Shown in pieces: positions 13,040 through 24,989 of a DNA stretch of 64,000 nt. Position numbers and translations under genes: made by a program. Each line of letters opens with the position of its first letter. Position 1 is the first letter of the stretch. The notes under the pieces are model-generated. The model was not told where the DNA came from. It ran no database searches and worked only from the letters and a program-made list of their open reading frames with translations. Source of the stretch: Pipra filicauda (Eukaryota; Chordata; Aves; Passeriformes; Pipridae); contig NW_024104351.1 in NCBI RefSeq assembly GCF_003945595.2, positions 62,001 through 126,000 on the forward strand, given 5' to 3'.

Positions 13040-13802
13040 TGTAAGACCGCAGTCCTTAAGACAGAGCTTAACTGGGAGTATTATTTTTAAAAATATAGAA
13101 GACTCCAAAAAATTTCACCCACCAAACCTCTGCAGATCCTTTGCTTCTTATATACCTTGAAATAGCGTAAACAGTGAAATGCTCCACGTTTTCCCAGGAG
13201 ACACTTTTAAGTTTAGGAGGAAACAAGAATTTTGTCAAAAGGAGTAACAAACAGCCAAGTAGAGCATTCCACAAGGCACCGCCCCAGCACATCCTAACAT
13301 ACACACAACTTAGCAGAATCCAACGCAGGGGTTTAAGTTCCCCAAAATATTAAATAAGAAAAGAGATTAAGAAAAAAAGAGTCAAGAAAGAGATTAGAAT
13401 GAGAGCTACTGCTGAGATTCTTACATGGTGACAACAGGCTCCTGAGAAAAAATGAGGAAGTGGAGACCCTGTGCACTGTATTTATGTGCTTTGGCCACCT
13501 GTGGCCACTTCTTCCAGGTGGGACATCTGGCATTGACCACTCAGTGCCTCCCAGATCGAGTGAGGGGAGGTGTTAGGAGTTCAGAGGCTGGGTTAGGAGT
13601 TAAGAGTTCCAGAAGGCGTGGTGTGGGTGGGCTACCAGGCTGCACTTTTGACTGAGCAGCTACTCCCTGTGGGCTCCAACCCAGCCATGTGAGGTCTATA
13701 TCTGCCGTGTGGGTTCCAGGGCTGCCTTTCTCCCCACATACATACATGAGTTGGTTCCAATCCAATAATAAAGTAATACTTTTACTGATCCAGTGTCTCA
13801 GT
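13040..13802 (-). mobile_element. Solo LTR of an endogenous retrovirus nested in CR1 (LTR-A)
   Basis: CR1 sequence breaks off after GGACCTAGGGG at 13039 and resumes near 13803 with the next CR1 bases, so the intervening ~760 bp is an insertion. Its ends are TGT (13040) and CA (13799-13800), and GGGG flanks both sides, so a 4-5 bp target duplication is plausible but blurred by the G run. No internal gag-pol sequence is present, so it is a solo LTR left by LTR-LTR recombination. Orientation is inferred as minus: on that strand a TATA-like CATAAATAC lies at 13478-13486. An AATAAA also occurs on the plus strand near 13764, so orientation is not certain. It shares patches with the LTR at 42782-43623, mainly at the termini and around 13617-13650. 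Confidence 0.8.
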
Positions 13803-14195
13803 GGGGGGTTCTGGTCAATGGCAAGTTGAAGATGAGTCAGCAGTGACCTCGCAGCCAGGAGGGCCAACCGTATCCTGGGGTGCATAAGGTAAATTGGAAG
13901 AGGAGGGACAGACACTGATCTCTTCTCTATGGTGACCAGTGACAGGATCTGAGGGAATGGCCTGAAGTTATGTCAGAGGAGGTTTAGATTTGATATTAGA
14001 AAAAAGTTTGTTCTTCACCCAGAGAGTGGTTGGGCGCTGGAACAGGCTCCCCAGGGAAGTGGTCACAGCACCAAGCCTGCCATAGTTCAGAAACATTTGG
14101 GTGATACAGGCACATGATGTGAGTCTTGGGGGTAGTCCTGTACAGAGCTAAGAGTTGGACTTGATGATCCTTCTAGGTCCCTTCCATCTCAGCAT

Positions 14196-14221
14196 ATTCT
14201 GTGATTCTGTGATTCTGTGAT
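14196..14221 (+). repeat. CR1 3'-terminal 8-bp repeats
   Basis: Three consecutive ATTCTGTG units form the 3' end of the CR1 at 10.69-14.22 kb. CR1 elements characteristically end in a few such octamers, which are used when the reverse transcriptase starts copying. Their presence fixes the strand and the 3' boundary of the element. Confidence 0.92.
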
Positions 14222-17200
14222 CTGTAGTCTATACAAATCAAGGTAATTATAGGTATGGCATGAGGATTTCCTTGTGTTTTTCTTCTCTTCATTTGTGCCA
14301 TTGATTTATTCCTGTTAACCATTTTTAGCCTTTTTGGATCAGTCTCCAGAATATCTGCTCAGATAGAACTTTGGAAATGTAAAATTCCTAAATTTTATCT
14401 GGAACAAAAAACTGTCTTAAACAAGAGCTGCTGCATGACATGTAAGGTTATTGCTGGTCATATTTCCAGGTAATGAAGATAATGGTACCTAATGACCATT
14501 TAAGATAATAACAAGTTCGTATTGTTTTTCCAGACAGTATACTTCATGTGAATACTTCTGATAATAAGATGACAGTGGACAACTTATGTAAAGACATGGT
14601 ATGCATCTTTCCAGTCTCGCAATGCTTAATGTGTTTGTTATTTCTGGAAACCAAATAATGCCATCAGATATTCACAAAGTGCGTCACAGGTTAATTAATA
14701 GTCTGTAGAAGTAACAAATATAATTTGTTTTTCCCCTGTAAATATAGCTATGCAACTGTGGTTCTATACTTACAGAGATGAATGTAAATAACGTATATGT
14801 AGGCCAGGAGCAAAGCAATGAACTATTGCACACCTTGCTAAGCAGTGGCCTATTAAATAATTTTCAAATGGAAATGGAATTAAGAGGCATATTACATTGA
14901 AAATAGACTTAATTATCAGTGTTTTGAAATGTAATTTTGGTTAGCAAATTCAGTGGTAACTTGAGCCATAAAGCAGAATGGAATCTGGTTTCCAGAAATT
15001 CAGAATCAAGTGAAACAATGCTTTATCCTGCACTGTATGCTATATCATGGGCCTGAAACTTCTTAAGTGTAAGTAGATTTGAAGACTTTCCTTCTACTAA
15101 AAAGGAAAAGAGGATTTTATTTTTTAGTACTCTTGCAGGAAGGGTCATGAGAGATCTCAGTGAGATTTAAATAGCAGTTCTCCATTGTGTGATTAACGGT
15201 GCAATTTTTTTCAACACTGTCATATATTCAAATAGATAAGTATAGAATGGCTCTTTTAATTTCCTGGTAAATAAAGATGTAAAATTCCAGTTTTAGGATT
15301 TGAAACTTAAGACTGACGTTTTTCAAAAGGACTTCATTTACCTTGCATAGGTTTTTTGCCTATAACTTATGGTTGCACGCATAGTCAGATGGAAAACAAA
15401 TTTTTTTCTTTAAGATATCTAGTAAGGTGTATGTTGAAAGCTGACAAAAAACCCCTTCTTTTCCCTTTGTCCTTTCCTTCTGTATTTTAACCTCTGATAC
15501 ACATAATCAAAGTAGCACTTTAAAACCACACATTAAATGATTTAATGTAAAATTTAATGATTTAATGCAGAACTGCCTTTCTGGTCAGAGACAAGGCAGA
15601 GAGCCTCTTTAGCATAACACAGCAAGGAGGCTGATAAAGGTAATGAGAACAGAAGAGTGGGAAGAGTTAAAAATAATGGCTTTATTTTCCTATAAGGCAA
15701 CATTTGACAGAAAGATATGGGAGGTTAACAAATAAGTCTGTACTATTAGGAAGCTGTAAGGGACTGACAGGAAAGGACCTGTATGTCAGAAGCAGGATCA
15801 ACCATGAACTATCATTTATAAAGTCAGACTATTAAGAACACAGATATTCTTGTTCTCATGTTTCTCAAAGTCCCGATGTCAATTTTTATGGTTATTTCTT
15901 TAGATCTACTTGAGGCAATCAACAGACAGATCTTGCAACTAAAAATGTTAGATCTCAGTTGTGGTCATCAAAATGAAAATGGTAATGAGTTCTTGAGGAC
16001 TGAAAATCTGGTTCCCCTTGTATACAACTCAGTCTTTCTGACCGAAATAGTTTTGCCCATGCAGCAGAACTGAAGCGTGGAGTAGAGATACAGATTACCA
16101 TTCAAATAAGATAGGTAAGTTCATGAAATACTTGATTCAAATAAATTAATAAAGGATAAAGTCTTGATCCAGTTATTATGATTAAAAATTTGTCATACAT
16201 TAGTTGACATAACCTATATGTGTAGAGTTTTAGATCACTAACAATGGGGAGTAAAGTGTCTAAATTTAACAATGAAAGGGGATGAAACATTAGTACTACA
16301 GCTCCTGAAATGCAGTAACTTGCATTGCTGCATACAAAATATGTACAAATGAACAGTTACTGCATATTAGACAAAGTTAAGCTGCAGTAACTTGGTCAGG
16401 AGTTTAAGCCCTGGAATTTGCAAGCAATTCCAAGGGTGAAGGCTGGTGTCAATGCATTGAATGACATGAGTTAAAAGGGGAACTACAGAAAAAGGGTAAT
16501 GGCCCAAAGGCAATGTCAGGTCACGAGGTTGAATGAACAAGGGGCATGCTGTTTGAAATAAAATTTGTGTCAAATCCTGTGTCTTTGTAAGAAGAACTGA
16601 TTAGCAGTTAAAGAGGAGTTAGAGACAGAATTTGAGTTGTAAAAGTCCTGTAAATTGATTGTGTTGATTGGGACAAAACATAACCCAAAGTATCTATTTC
16701 TGGCCTAAGTACAAGAATATTGCTGCAGTAAAACATGACAAAGACTCAATTAGATTACAAAAGAAATGAATGCACTATTAGATGATCAACAGATTATATC
16801 CAAAACATAAAAGAAATGGCTAGAGATCTTATGATAACAATATTTTGCACTATAATGGGATTAAAAACAAAAAAAAATAATAAGAATTCAAAAGGTACCC
16901 AAACATTGCCATTTTATCTGCTGGTGAAAACCTCATATTTTTATCCAAAAGAAGTGTCTCTGGACATACCTTCAAATAGGAGCTCTGCAGTTCCTCTGAG
17001 ATGCCTAAAAGGGAATTACAGACAGAGAACATTCTTCAAGGTGAGGTGAATTGTTATCAATCTTGCCAGGTTGTCAAAGGCACTGAAAAGAGCCTGCAGA
17101 GATTTGGTGGCTATTATTCCACTGAAGCACTTCTATTGGGACAAAATTTGTTTCTCAAGTACAAACAAACTTGTGCATCTACAGCTAACCATACTTCTCT

Positions 17201-20200
17201 TCAAGAGCTACTAGTTAACCCTACTTCAGGCAACATATTTTCTCTTCTTAATACTTCATGGAGGTATTTTATTTCCTGTTGTTAGTTCTCATGGTCCCAA
17301 GGCACAAATGAACACAGCTCTGGAAGGAAAGATAATTATCGTAATTATTTACATTCTTTGATTGTGATCAGCTGATATGTTGCATGTTACAGTTTTCTAG
17401 ATGTTCTACCTGTTTTTCTACCAGGGCTTAATCGACAAATCCTTCTGCAACATTAGATGCAGTATTATAAAATACATCAGTTTGTACATCTTTCAAGCTA
17501 TTTTTTTCCATGGGTTTCCAATGAAATCACTACCATGGTTGCCTTTTTAGAGCATGCTGAGGTCACTGAAAGGAGTTACAGGTTACAGGTTAGAATAGAT
17601 TTAATTTAACATAATCTGTACAAGAAAATCTTATGAATAATGATAACTTAAAGGCTGTGATGAGATAGAAAGGCTTTGAAAAAAATCCTTCCTTCTCTAA
17701 GCAGGTCCTTGAAAAGCTCTCAAAAATGGTTGCAACCATTTTGCAATTGCATCTAGATTTTTGAAAAAAACCCGTTTTCTCCTAATGTTAAGTTAGACCA
17801 TATGTCTGCCCTCTACCCTTTTCATAGTCTCTCAGTCTATGTCGTACTGGAGAAGTCTGGCTTGCCTGTTCTCAGCCTTGTTGCTTTCAGAGAAAGAGCC
17901 ATCTCTTCCGGAAAGGATCTTCTCCAGGTGAACCACATGCCCTTCCATGCAGACAGACAAGAAGACACCTTCTCTTTTTCTGCTCAGCTGACATTTTAAA
18001 AGGACGCAATCTACCATCTCTAGTGACAAACATAAGAATTGTGCTATTGGCTGACTATACTAGACAGGAAACTTAAAAAGGATAATTCTTAATTTCATTC
18101 ACTCTGCTGTGAAAGAAAAGTATGAGAATTTAATATTTTTCAACACCTAAATGCCTTTCTTAGATTTGTTTCCAATGGGTTAACAGAAGTTATTGGAGAA
18201 GGAGAGTGACAGACAAAGAGGTAGCCAAACTGCTACCTAGAATGCATCTAACTTCATATGCAAACTCTTGGATAATCCTTCAACCAGATGTCAGCAGTAG
18301 AATAGTTTCAAATGGGTAACTGCTTATCTGAACCCACCATCAGTGGTGGCTTACTTGCCTATTTTGATGATTTGTGTTCAAGGTGTTTTATGTTTGTGTA
18401 TTACATTTCCCCAAAACAGGTGATAGAACAGCTGCTTTCATAAACAGTCTCTATTTCGGTCAACAGATGCCCTATAATCTCTGTCTGTGGGAAGGACAGG
18501 CTCTGCTCTGTTGTTCTCATCATCACACATTCAGCCCTGCTTTGGAAGGAGAATTTAATCTGTTCTTCCAGTCTTGTAGAAAAGGCTGTGAACTGCAAAT
18601 CATGGAAGGACAATCACCCTCTCTCTGAAGGTCTATAGGGTGTGAAGATTGCAAGGTAGAGCTACTCATTCTGAGTTGAAAGAGTTCCCACATGACCATC
18701 CTAGAAGCTATAAGTGTATAAGTATTTCTAGAAAACTAACATTTTGTAAATTATTTCAGAACCAGATATGTTTCGTTTCTTTTCTTTCTTCATGCCTGGG
18801 AATGCTGATATGTCCCAGGGACTGCAAAAGCCCAAGTACAAAACATATCTACTGCAACATTTTTCCCAAATGTGAACTTAAAAGTTCACCAAGATGACAA
18901 ACAATAGTAAGTCTCTTTTTCTGAACATTGTTTCTTCAGTTACAAAAAATGGTTTTGCTTGTTGAACCTTTAACTTTGAAGTGAAATTTCAGTTACTCCT
19001 TGAAATGCATTAGTTGAAAAAGGTACTTTACCTCATCTTTAAACAGACAGAATACCAATGGGGAAAGTTTAGATCTTTTACTTCTATATTCGTCAGTTCT
19101 CTGATTTAATTTTCATAGATGGAATTCTATTTAGTTCAACAACCTCAATCAGATTCAGTCTGATGTAATTTCGATTGTACTAATTCTATCCCCCACACTC
19201 CTATAAATAAAACACATGGTTTGGAGTGTTTTAGCTCAAGTTAGGAAGCTCATTATGATATTGTTTCTCTTGAAGAGAGGATTAATCTCAGAACTTAACT
19301 TCTGGAAATTTGTCTTTTCTATCACTGTGTACATATCCATTCCTTAGGGTACGAATGTATGAAAAAATATTCAAATACCATAATAAATTAATGATTTAAG
19401 AAACATTTTAGTGTTTCTTCAGAGAAAAATATTCATACTGTTGTACCTTCTCAGTGCATGGCAAAAAACCCCCAACCCTTAACACTCATGTTATACTAGT
19501 CATCAGTTACACCCATCTGGTTTGCTTCACACAATGGGTCTTGTCTTGTATAAAAAATATTTGAGGATATTTATTTGCTTGTTCATTTATTATTTCCCTG
19601 CAATTGTCGTTCTTATTATCCTCTTAACTTCCAGGCATGGTGAATGTTCATAATTTACTAACATGATGGCTTTCAACTTTTGTAAAAATTGATTTATCAA
19701 AGTAAAAACCCAACATGCTAGTTACATACAATATCTTTGGTGCAGATCTGTTTTTGTTTTTCCCTCAGGATCTACTTCACGGTCAGGAATTTGATAAGAT
19801 TTGCACAACGAGAAATGGAAATATGCTGATTTAGTTCATAAATTATATGACAATGACTTGATACGTGGCAGCTTCATTAGGCAGACACTGCCACATCATA
19901 CCCAAAACATGCAATATAACACACTAGATTAAAAGCTGTGTACTTATGCAAAACCAAAAAATATGTGACAGACAAAGCATTTCAGAAAATGCAGCAACAT
20001 TTCTTGATTGTAGTTTGTGGGGGTCTGGTATAAAAGCTAAGAAGGATACCGCGAGGCTGAATTTTGTAGACCTTTCAGGGTATTATAATACCTTTCAGGG
20101 TATCATAAGAAGTTCAGCGGTGTCTTCAGATTATTCAGCCTGGCATCTGTGACAAGGACATGCCTGTAAGGATATGTCTTCAGAATTCACCAGCTAGTTC

Positions 20201-23200
20201 AGCATGAACTCTGTGCGATTGCAGATCCTGCAACACCAAATACTGGTCTACATGGACCCTTTGTCTGGAGCTACATTGGAGTTGTTTTAACTGTTCTTTG
20301 AACATGAATTACAGTATAAAATTGGAGTCATGTATACATGATGCTACAAAATGTATGTATACATATTGGTAGACTTTCTGTGCTTAGCTGTAGGTGATTT
20401 ATCAGATCTTCACCATTAATCAAAGTTAGATATGTTCAGAAGAGAGCAGCATCACAGAAACTTTCTAAATCTGTTCAGTAAGATGCTCATCAACAGTTAA
20501 TCTGCACTTGCTTTCAGTGAAACCAAAGGAATTTTAATAGACCCCACTGCATTTTGCAGTGCAAACCCACTATTTTCCTGAGATAAGCTGAATTCTGATC
20601 TTGTCTGATTATCATTTAATTCACTAACTTTATTTCTTTTAGCATTTTTAAATTACATAGAAAAATTGTCAGTTCTCCATCTACATGTGGCAAGTGACAC
20701 AGACAAAATGTGGATTTCTTCAAGCACTCAAGGAATTGAAAATATACTTTAGTCTGAGGTTTAGTGCTTTAATTATGCTTAAAATAATTTAATTTCTTAG
20801 TGATATAAGACAGAAAAAGCTTTCTAATACCAGTTATGGTAGTAGAGATGTTTGTTTTCAACCACATGAAATGTGGGACATTATAGTTTTATGTCTTCTA
20901 ATTCACAAATAGAGGCTTCCTATTGAATGCATAAGTATATATAGGAATTTTTACAGGAGGGTGTCCAGGAGGAACCAAAAATATATTAAGAGTTGACTTC
21001 CTAAAAAAGGGAACTCTGTCATCTTTCTAGTAGTTCATCTTATACACATATTTCATGAATTACTTTTTTTTTTATTCTGAATAGTAATTGGGATTATTCT
21101 CAGTTAGCATTTATTGTTATGATGCTCTTTAATTTAAAATGTATACTAAGTGACCTGTCTGCATCTCCTAACAATCTTACTTCAAACAGAAGACATGTTT
21201 ACCTTCCTAATTCATATACTTCCTACTGCCAATAATGTATTCCTTGCTTCTTTCTCTGGAATGAATTGAATGAAGTATCTGAGAGGATAGGCTATCACCA
21301 TATGATTAACATCTTCCTCCTTTGTGCACTAGTACTTATTTCCTTTTAAGTAAAAATTCAGTATTATATATGTCTTTGATTACTATTTTCTAAAGAACCT
21401 ATTGGTAGTTTGATACTTTAGGCCATGACATTTGGTGAGAATAAGAGGTAATGATAAATGTAGTTTTCATGGGTCACCATTCCTTGGTGCAATTCTTACC
21501 TTTTCCTTTCAATAAGAATTACATAATTTTGTATTTCTCAAAGAAACAATAACAAGATGTTCAAAATTAAAGCATTTCAGTGTTCTTTCCAGCATTGCTT
21601 TGATAAGCGATTACAATAATATAATCATCTGATTGTCACCCTTTTGATCCATTTTATTACCAAGAAATGCATCAAGAGATGATAGTACCTGAGACATCTC
21701 AGAGGATGATTGCCCATTATAAATTTTCTTACAGAAGCATTCCTGTATTAAAGATTGTGTCAGCAGTTTCATTATAATACCATTCTTCAAGAGGTGATAA
21801 CTCAACTGTAAAAGTTGCTATAAACTAAGCAAGTTCACAGTTCTCCAAGCCAGTTAATCTAAATGATCAATATATTTGACAAATTAAAGAAAGTAATACA
21901 AATTATGCAAATGTTTGTATTTGCTCATAAAGAACATATAGTTAGAAATTGAAAAAAATAAATATTGTACTTGCTTCTTCCTTTTCAGATGTCTTTCATA
22001 ACTGTGATTTTATTACATATTTTAAATCCAGAGCAGAAAAGTTCACTCATTCTTAATAATACCACTTACAAAACTTCTGGACAAAAAACACTTCTGAATG
22101 GAAGATGACCACTGGTGCTTGTACTGGGACACAAGTTTTCATGTATCACTATCTGGTACTGGCTAAATATATAATCTTTCTGTGTGTTTTAACCTCCCAA
22201 ATGTAAAATCAGAATATTGCATAGTGAAGACGTTTTAAAAGTTAAATTTATTCTAGTCATTGTTGATTAGGTATCGGATGTCCTGCATCAGATGCTAATG
22301 ACAATTTCAGTAGAATGAGATGATATTTGAGGCTTTGTTTAATAAACATCAAAAGACAGCCAACAAAGAAGGTTAAGGATTGAACTCACCTGAAGTACTT
22401 CCATGTGGCTCTAAAAGGCTTGGAACTGTATCTACTTTTGTAAATTATTTTGATGAATTATATCTGACACCTGGAAGAATTTTATGTTATCCAGGTGTGT
22501 TGTTTTCATTCTTGGTTCATCTTTGAACTGATCTTCGAAGTACCAGTTCAATCTACCTTCTGCTCACTGAGAAACACTGAGCTGGTCTTACCTTGTATTT
22601 AAAATACGCTTCTGAAAAGTTAATGGACTTTTTTATAATGTCTCGATCTGTTGTAACATTCTAAGCAGCTCTGCTTGACAAATTGATCAGTAGGCTTTGG
22701 ATAGTTCACTTCCATATGAGTATGGCATAAACTTTGAAAATTTACTGCCCATGTTAGAAATACTAGACAAATTTTCTCTGGAGAAAAGGGCCAAATTGAC
22801 ACTCCACTAGCTATGTGATCAGAGAATATAGGTAAATGATGTAGGAAAACTAACTGTTTTTTTCCTTCAGATTGAAACATCAACCCTTATAAAATAATAT
22901 GTATCATGCAATGAGAAATCTTTACTCGTTATATCTATGCAATAAACTTGATTGACTCTTGAATCAGTTTAACTGCTCCATTTCCCAGAACTGATTGCAT
23001 GTGTTCACCTCCTTTTCTTGTTATTAAGGTCTTGCTTGATTTTAATATGTGTTCGTTATCTCTGCAATCTTTTCTAAGACCTATTTTTCATGAATTTTTT
23101 AATGGTTCCCAAGTTATAGAGTACCTCCACTTCCACACAGTGTTATCTGTCAGTAACGCTCAGATATCAGGGACCTGTGATGAAGTGTTGGAAGGATGTG

Positions 23201-23701
23201 GATGGACTTTAAGCCATGTGTGGAGATGACACAGAATAGCTTAACAGTGATTATACAGACTTTATCTGTAAAATACTTTATGGGTTTAAGTGGATGAATA
23301 AATCAGGCTGACAGTTTAGGTAGTTTAACCCTGTTAGGGCACTGGGTCCTGGTTAAGAAGCTCAGCATACCTGCTTGCTGTGGTTTAGCTCCCTTATTTA
23401 GGGCAACTACTGTGGAGACTTCTGTGCCAGGTCAACTCTAGGGAACTTCCATGAGCCTGGTGAATGCTGGGCTTATAGTGCTGAAATTGCCAAAGAGACA
23501 TTAAAAGAAGAAATATGGATCAATTAAAGCAAAGTAATGACGAAGCGAATTAAATATTTGTATTCATTTTTTATACCACCTAATAGATGTGATGGAAATG
23601 TTGATAGGTGTATTGTGGGCTGGCTATCCCTCCATGGAAGCTTAAAATATCAGCCTGAGCACACTATATATACTAGGTTTGCTTTCAGATTCATAAAAAT
23701 T
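14222..23701. other. AT-rich unique DNA, no gene seen
   Basis: No recognisable exon, RNA gene or large repeat was found. Open frames reach at most 94 codons and lack domains. Small tandem features occur: a pair of about 18-20 bp units at 15532-15568 built from TTTAATGATTTAATG, a short GTTACAG duplication near 17577-17591, and a 20 bp duplication at 20071-20110, annotated separately. Confidence 0.6.
20071..20110. repeat. Two-copy 20-bp tandem repeat
   Basis: A 20 bp unit beginning CCTTTCAGGG occurs twice back to back (20071-20090 and 20091-20110) with 2 mismatches. It is a minor local duplication with no visible function. Confidence 0.85.
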
Positions 23702-23751
23702 ATTTTCAGAGGTAGACAGATGACCATTGGGTCCAGTTGCCTCACTTCCAG
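23702..23751 (+). repeat. Left arm of a 50-bp inverted repeat pair
   Basis: These 50 bases match the reverse complement of 24940-24989 at about 43 of 50 positions without gaps; the innermost 30 match at 28 of 30. Most differences are G/A or C/T transitions, as expected of two old copies. The arms lie about 1.2 kb apart. I found no matching target duplication outside the arms, so a terminal inverted repeat of a DNA transposon is possible but unproven. Two stray copies of an unlisted dispersed repeat would look the same. Confidence 0.8.
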
Positions 23752-23882
23752 CTAAATCACCAGGAGTCCACCTCAGAGAGCATTTTCCACTCAGAACTAG
23801 GATGACCATTGGGTCCAGTTGCCTCACTTCCAGTTAAATCACCAGGAGTCCACCTCAGAGAGCATTTTCCACTCAGAACTAG
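23719..23882. repeat. 82-bp tandem duplication
   Basis: Two head-to-tail copies, 23719-23800 and 23801-23882, differ at one base (C or T at the 34th position, 23752 versus 23834). Such high identity means a recent duplication, or one kept alike by gene conversion or expansion and contraction. The left 30 bases of each unit also match a segment at 24940-24969 on the opposite strand, so the unit includes part of a dispersed or inverted repeat. It may be variable in copy number between individuals. Confidence 0.93.
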
Positions 23883-24499
23883 GCAGAAACAGTGAAAAAT
23901 GCTATAATCCAAAAATTCTGATTGCCTCCACTTTCAGTTATGACTAATGCCATTATCTTCCATCCTGTTTTTATTTACTGCTTCAGTCAAGACAGTTCAT
24001 TATGTCATTAGAGCCTTTCACAGATACAGAGGTCAAAACATGTAAATTTTGAACAATGCTTTGAGTGTGTTATATCTTTTATTCTTTTTTTCCAACAGTG
24101 TCTCAATGGCCCTATCTAACTGTGCTAGACAGTGTCATCAACAATATTACCTTTTCCCTGGGCCTTTATTGATTATACATCAGAATTTACAACACCCATA
24201 ATATGAAAAAAGCTGAGTCTTCATGAAAGACAGTTTTTTCTGAGGTTAGAATCCTTTCAGAATAACCTACTGCATACAAACTTTGGCATTTAGGGATAGC
24301 CATAAAGAAAGCTGCAAAGGTATAATGAAACTCCAAAGAACAACTCTGATGTTTGCAAATCTCAGTACCTATAAATTTACAGACAACTCGGTATATACAC
24401 AGAATACTTACTTCTCTGAATGCTCAAGTTAAACCTTTCTTTGAGATTTTTTTCTGCATTTGTGTTGGATTATTTAGTCTGAACTAATAATGCAATCAA

Positions 24500-24532
<33 letters not shown>

Positions 24533-24939
24533 CACCATCATCATAATTATCAGTATTATTATTTGAAGTCTACTTCAATGTATTTGGGGGAAATGTATTT
24601 TTGTTTCAGGAATTTTTCTTAATATTTATCTTACCTCAAATAACGTTTATTTTAATTGTATTTAAAGGTATAATTTTTAATGGAAGTATATGTCATCAAG
24701 CCTCCATGTCAATTTGACATTGAAAGAGTGTTTTCAAATACTATTTCTTTGGAGAAAATTAATTAAAAAATATATATTTTAATAACAGTATATTTTAAAA
24801 TAGTAGTATTTTATACATAGTACATTCATTGTCTAATAATATAGTAAAACAACCAAATTTTTAATGTCTCTATTTGGTCCAACACACACTGTAATTTCTA
24901 CATATGTCCATTTGAAAAACTTTTGGACAAAATTACCCA
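23883..24939. other. DNA between the inverted-repeat arms
   Basis: This AT-rich stretch lies between the tandem duplication and the inverted arm. It includes an ATT/ATC microsatellite at 24499-24564. No transposase-like frame is visible. If the arms are transposon termini, the interior would be non-autonomous. Confidence 0.5.
24499..24564. repeat. (ATT)n/(ATC)n microsatellite
   Basis: This is an imperfect trinucleotide tract of ATT and ATC units with one TTTT interruption. It is low-complexity sequence, likely polymorphic in length. Confidence 0.9.
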
Positions 24940-24989
24940 CTGGAAGTGAGGCAGCTGGATCCAATGGTCAGTTGTTTACTTTTGAAAAA
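24940..24989 (-). repeat. Right arm of the 50-bp inverted repeat pair
   Basis: The reverse complement of this stretch aligns with 23702-23751 (about 43 of 50 identical). It matches only the first part of the 82 bp tandem unit plus about 17 bases upstream of it; similarity ends sharply after the CTTCCAG end of the core. That pattern shows the repeat core is older than the local 82 bp tandem duplication. Confidence 0.8.

Larger units (their letters stand above)
10690..14221 (+). mobile_element. CR1 non-LTR retrotransposon, 5'-truncated, split by a nested LTR
   Basis: This is a long CR1 LINE copy on the plus strand. The 5' part (about 10850-11800) encodes the apurinic-type endonuclease, 11860-12890 the reverse transcriptase, and 13807-14221 the 3' end of the element. 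The end carries three copies of the CR1-type 8-base unit ATTCTGTG at 14197-14220, the usual CR1 terminus in place of a poly(A) tail. The start is approximate, because similarity fades at about 10.69 kb. A solo LTR occupies about 13040-13802 and CR1 sequence resumes directly after it. Compared with CR1 as I know it, the part after the LTR is internally shortened. The copy is dead: it has stops, frameshifts and changed catalytic residues. A GC content clearly above the flanks also marks it as an insertion. Confidence 0.93.

Noticed and set aside
23376..23392. A TGCTGTGGTTTAGCTCC segment like an ERVL LTR terminus
   Set aside because: Only about 15 bases resemble the terminus at 28534; the following sequence does not continue the match and no second terminus was found.
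23707..24984. A hAT-like DNA transposon with CAG-type ends
   Set aside because: The arms begin CAGAGG and CAAAAG, but the 8 bases outside them do not match as a target duplication and no transposase frame lies between. It is kept as an open finding and not as an element call.
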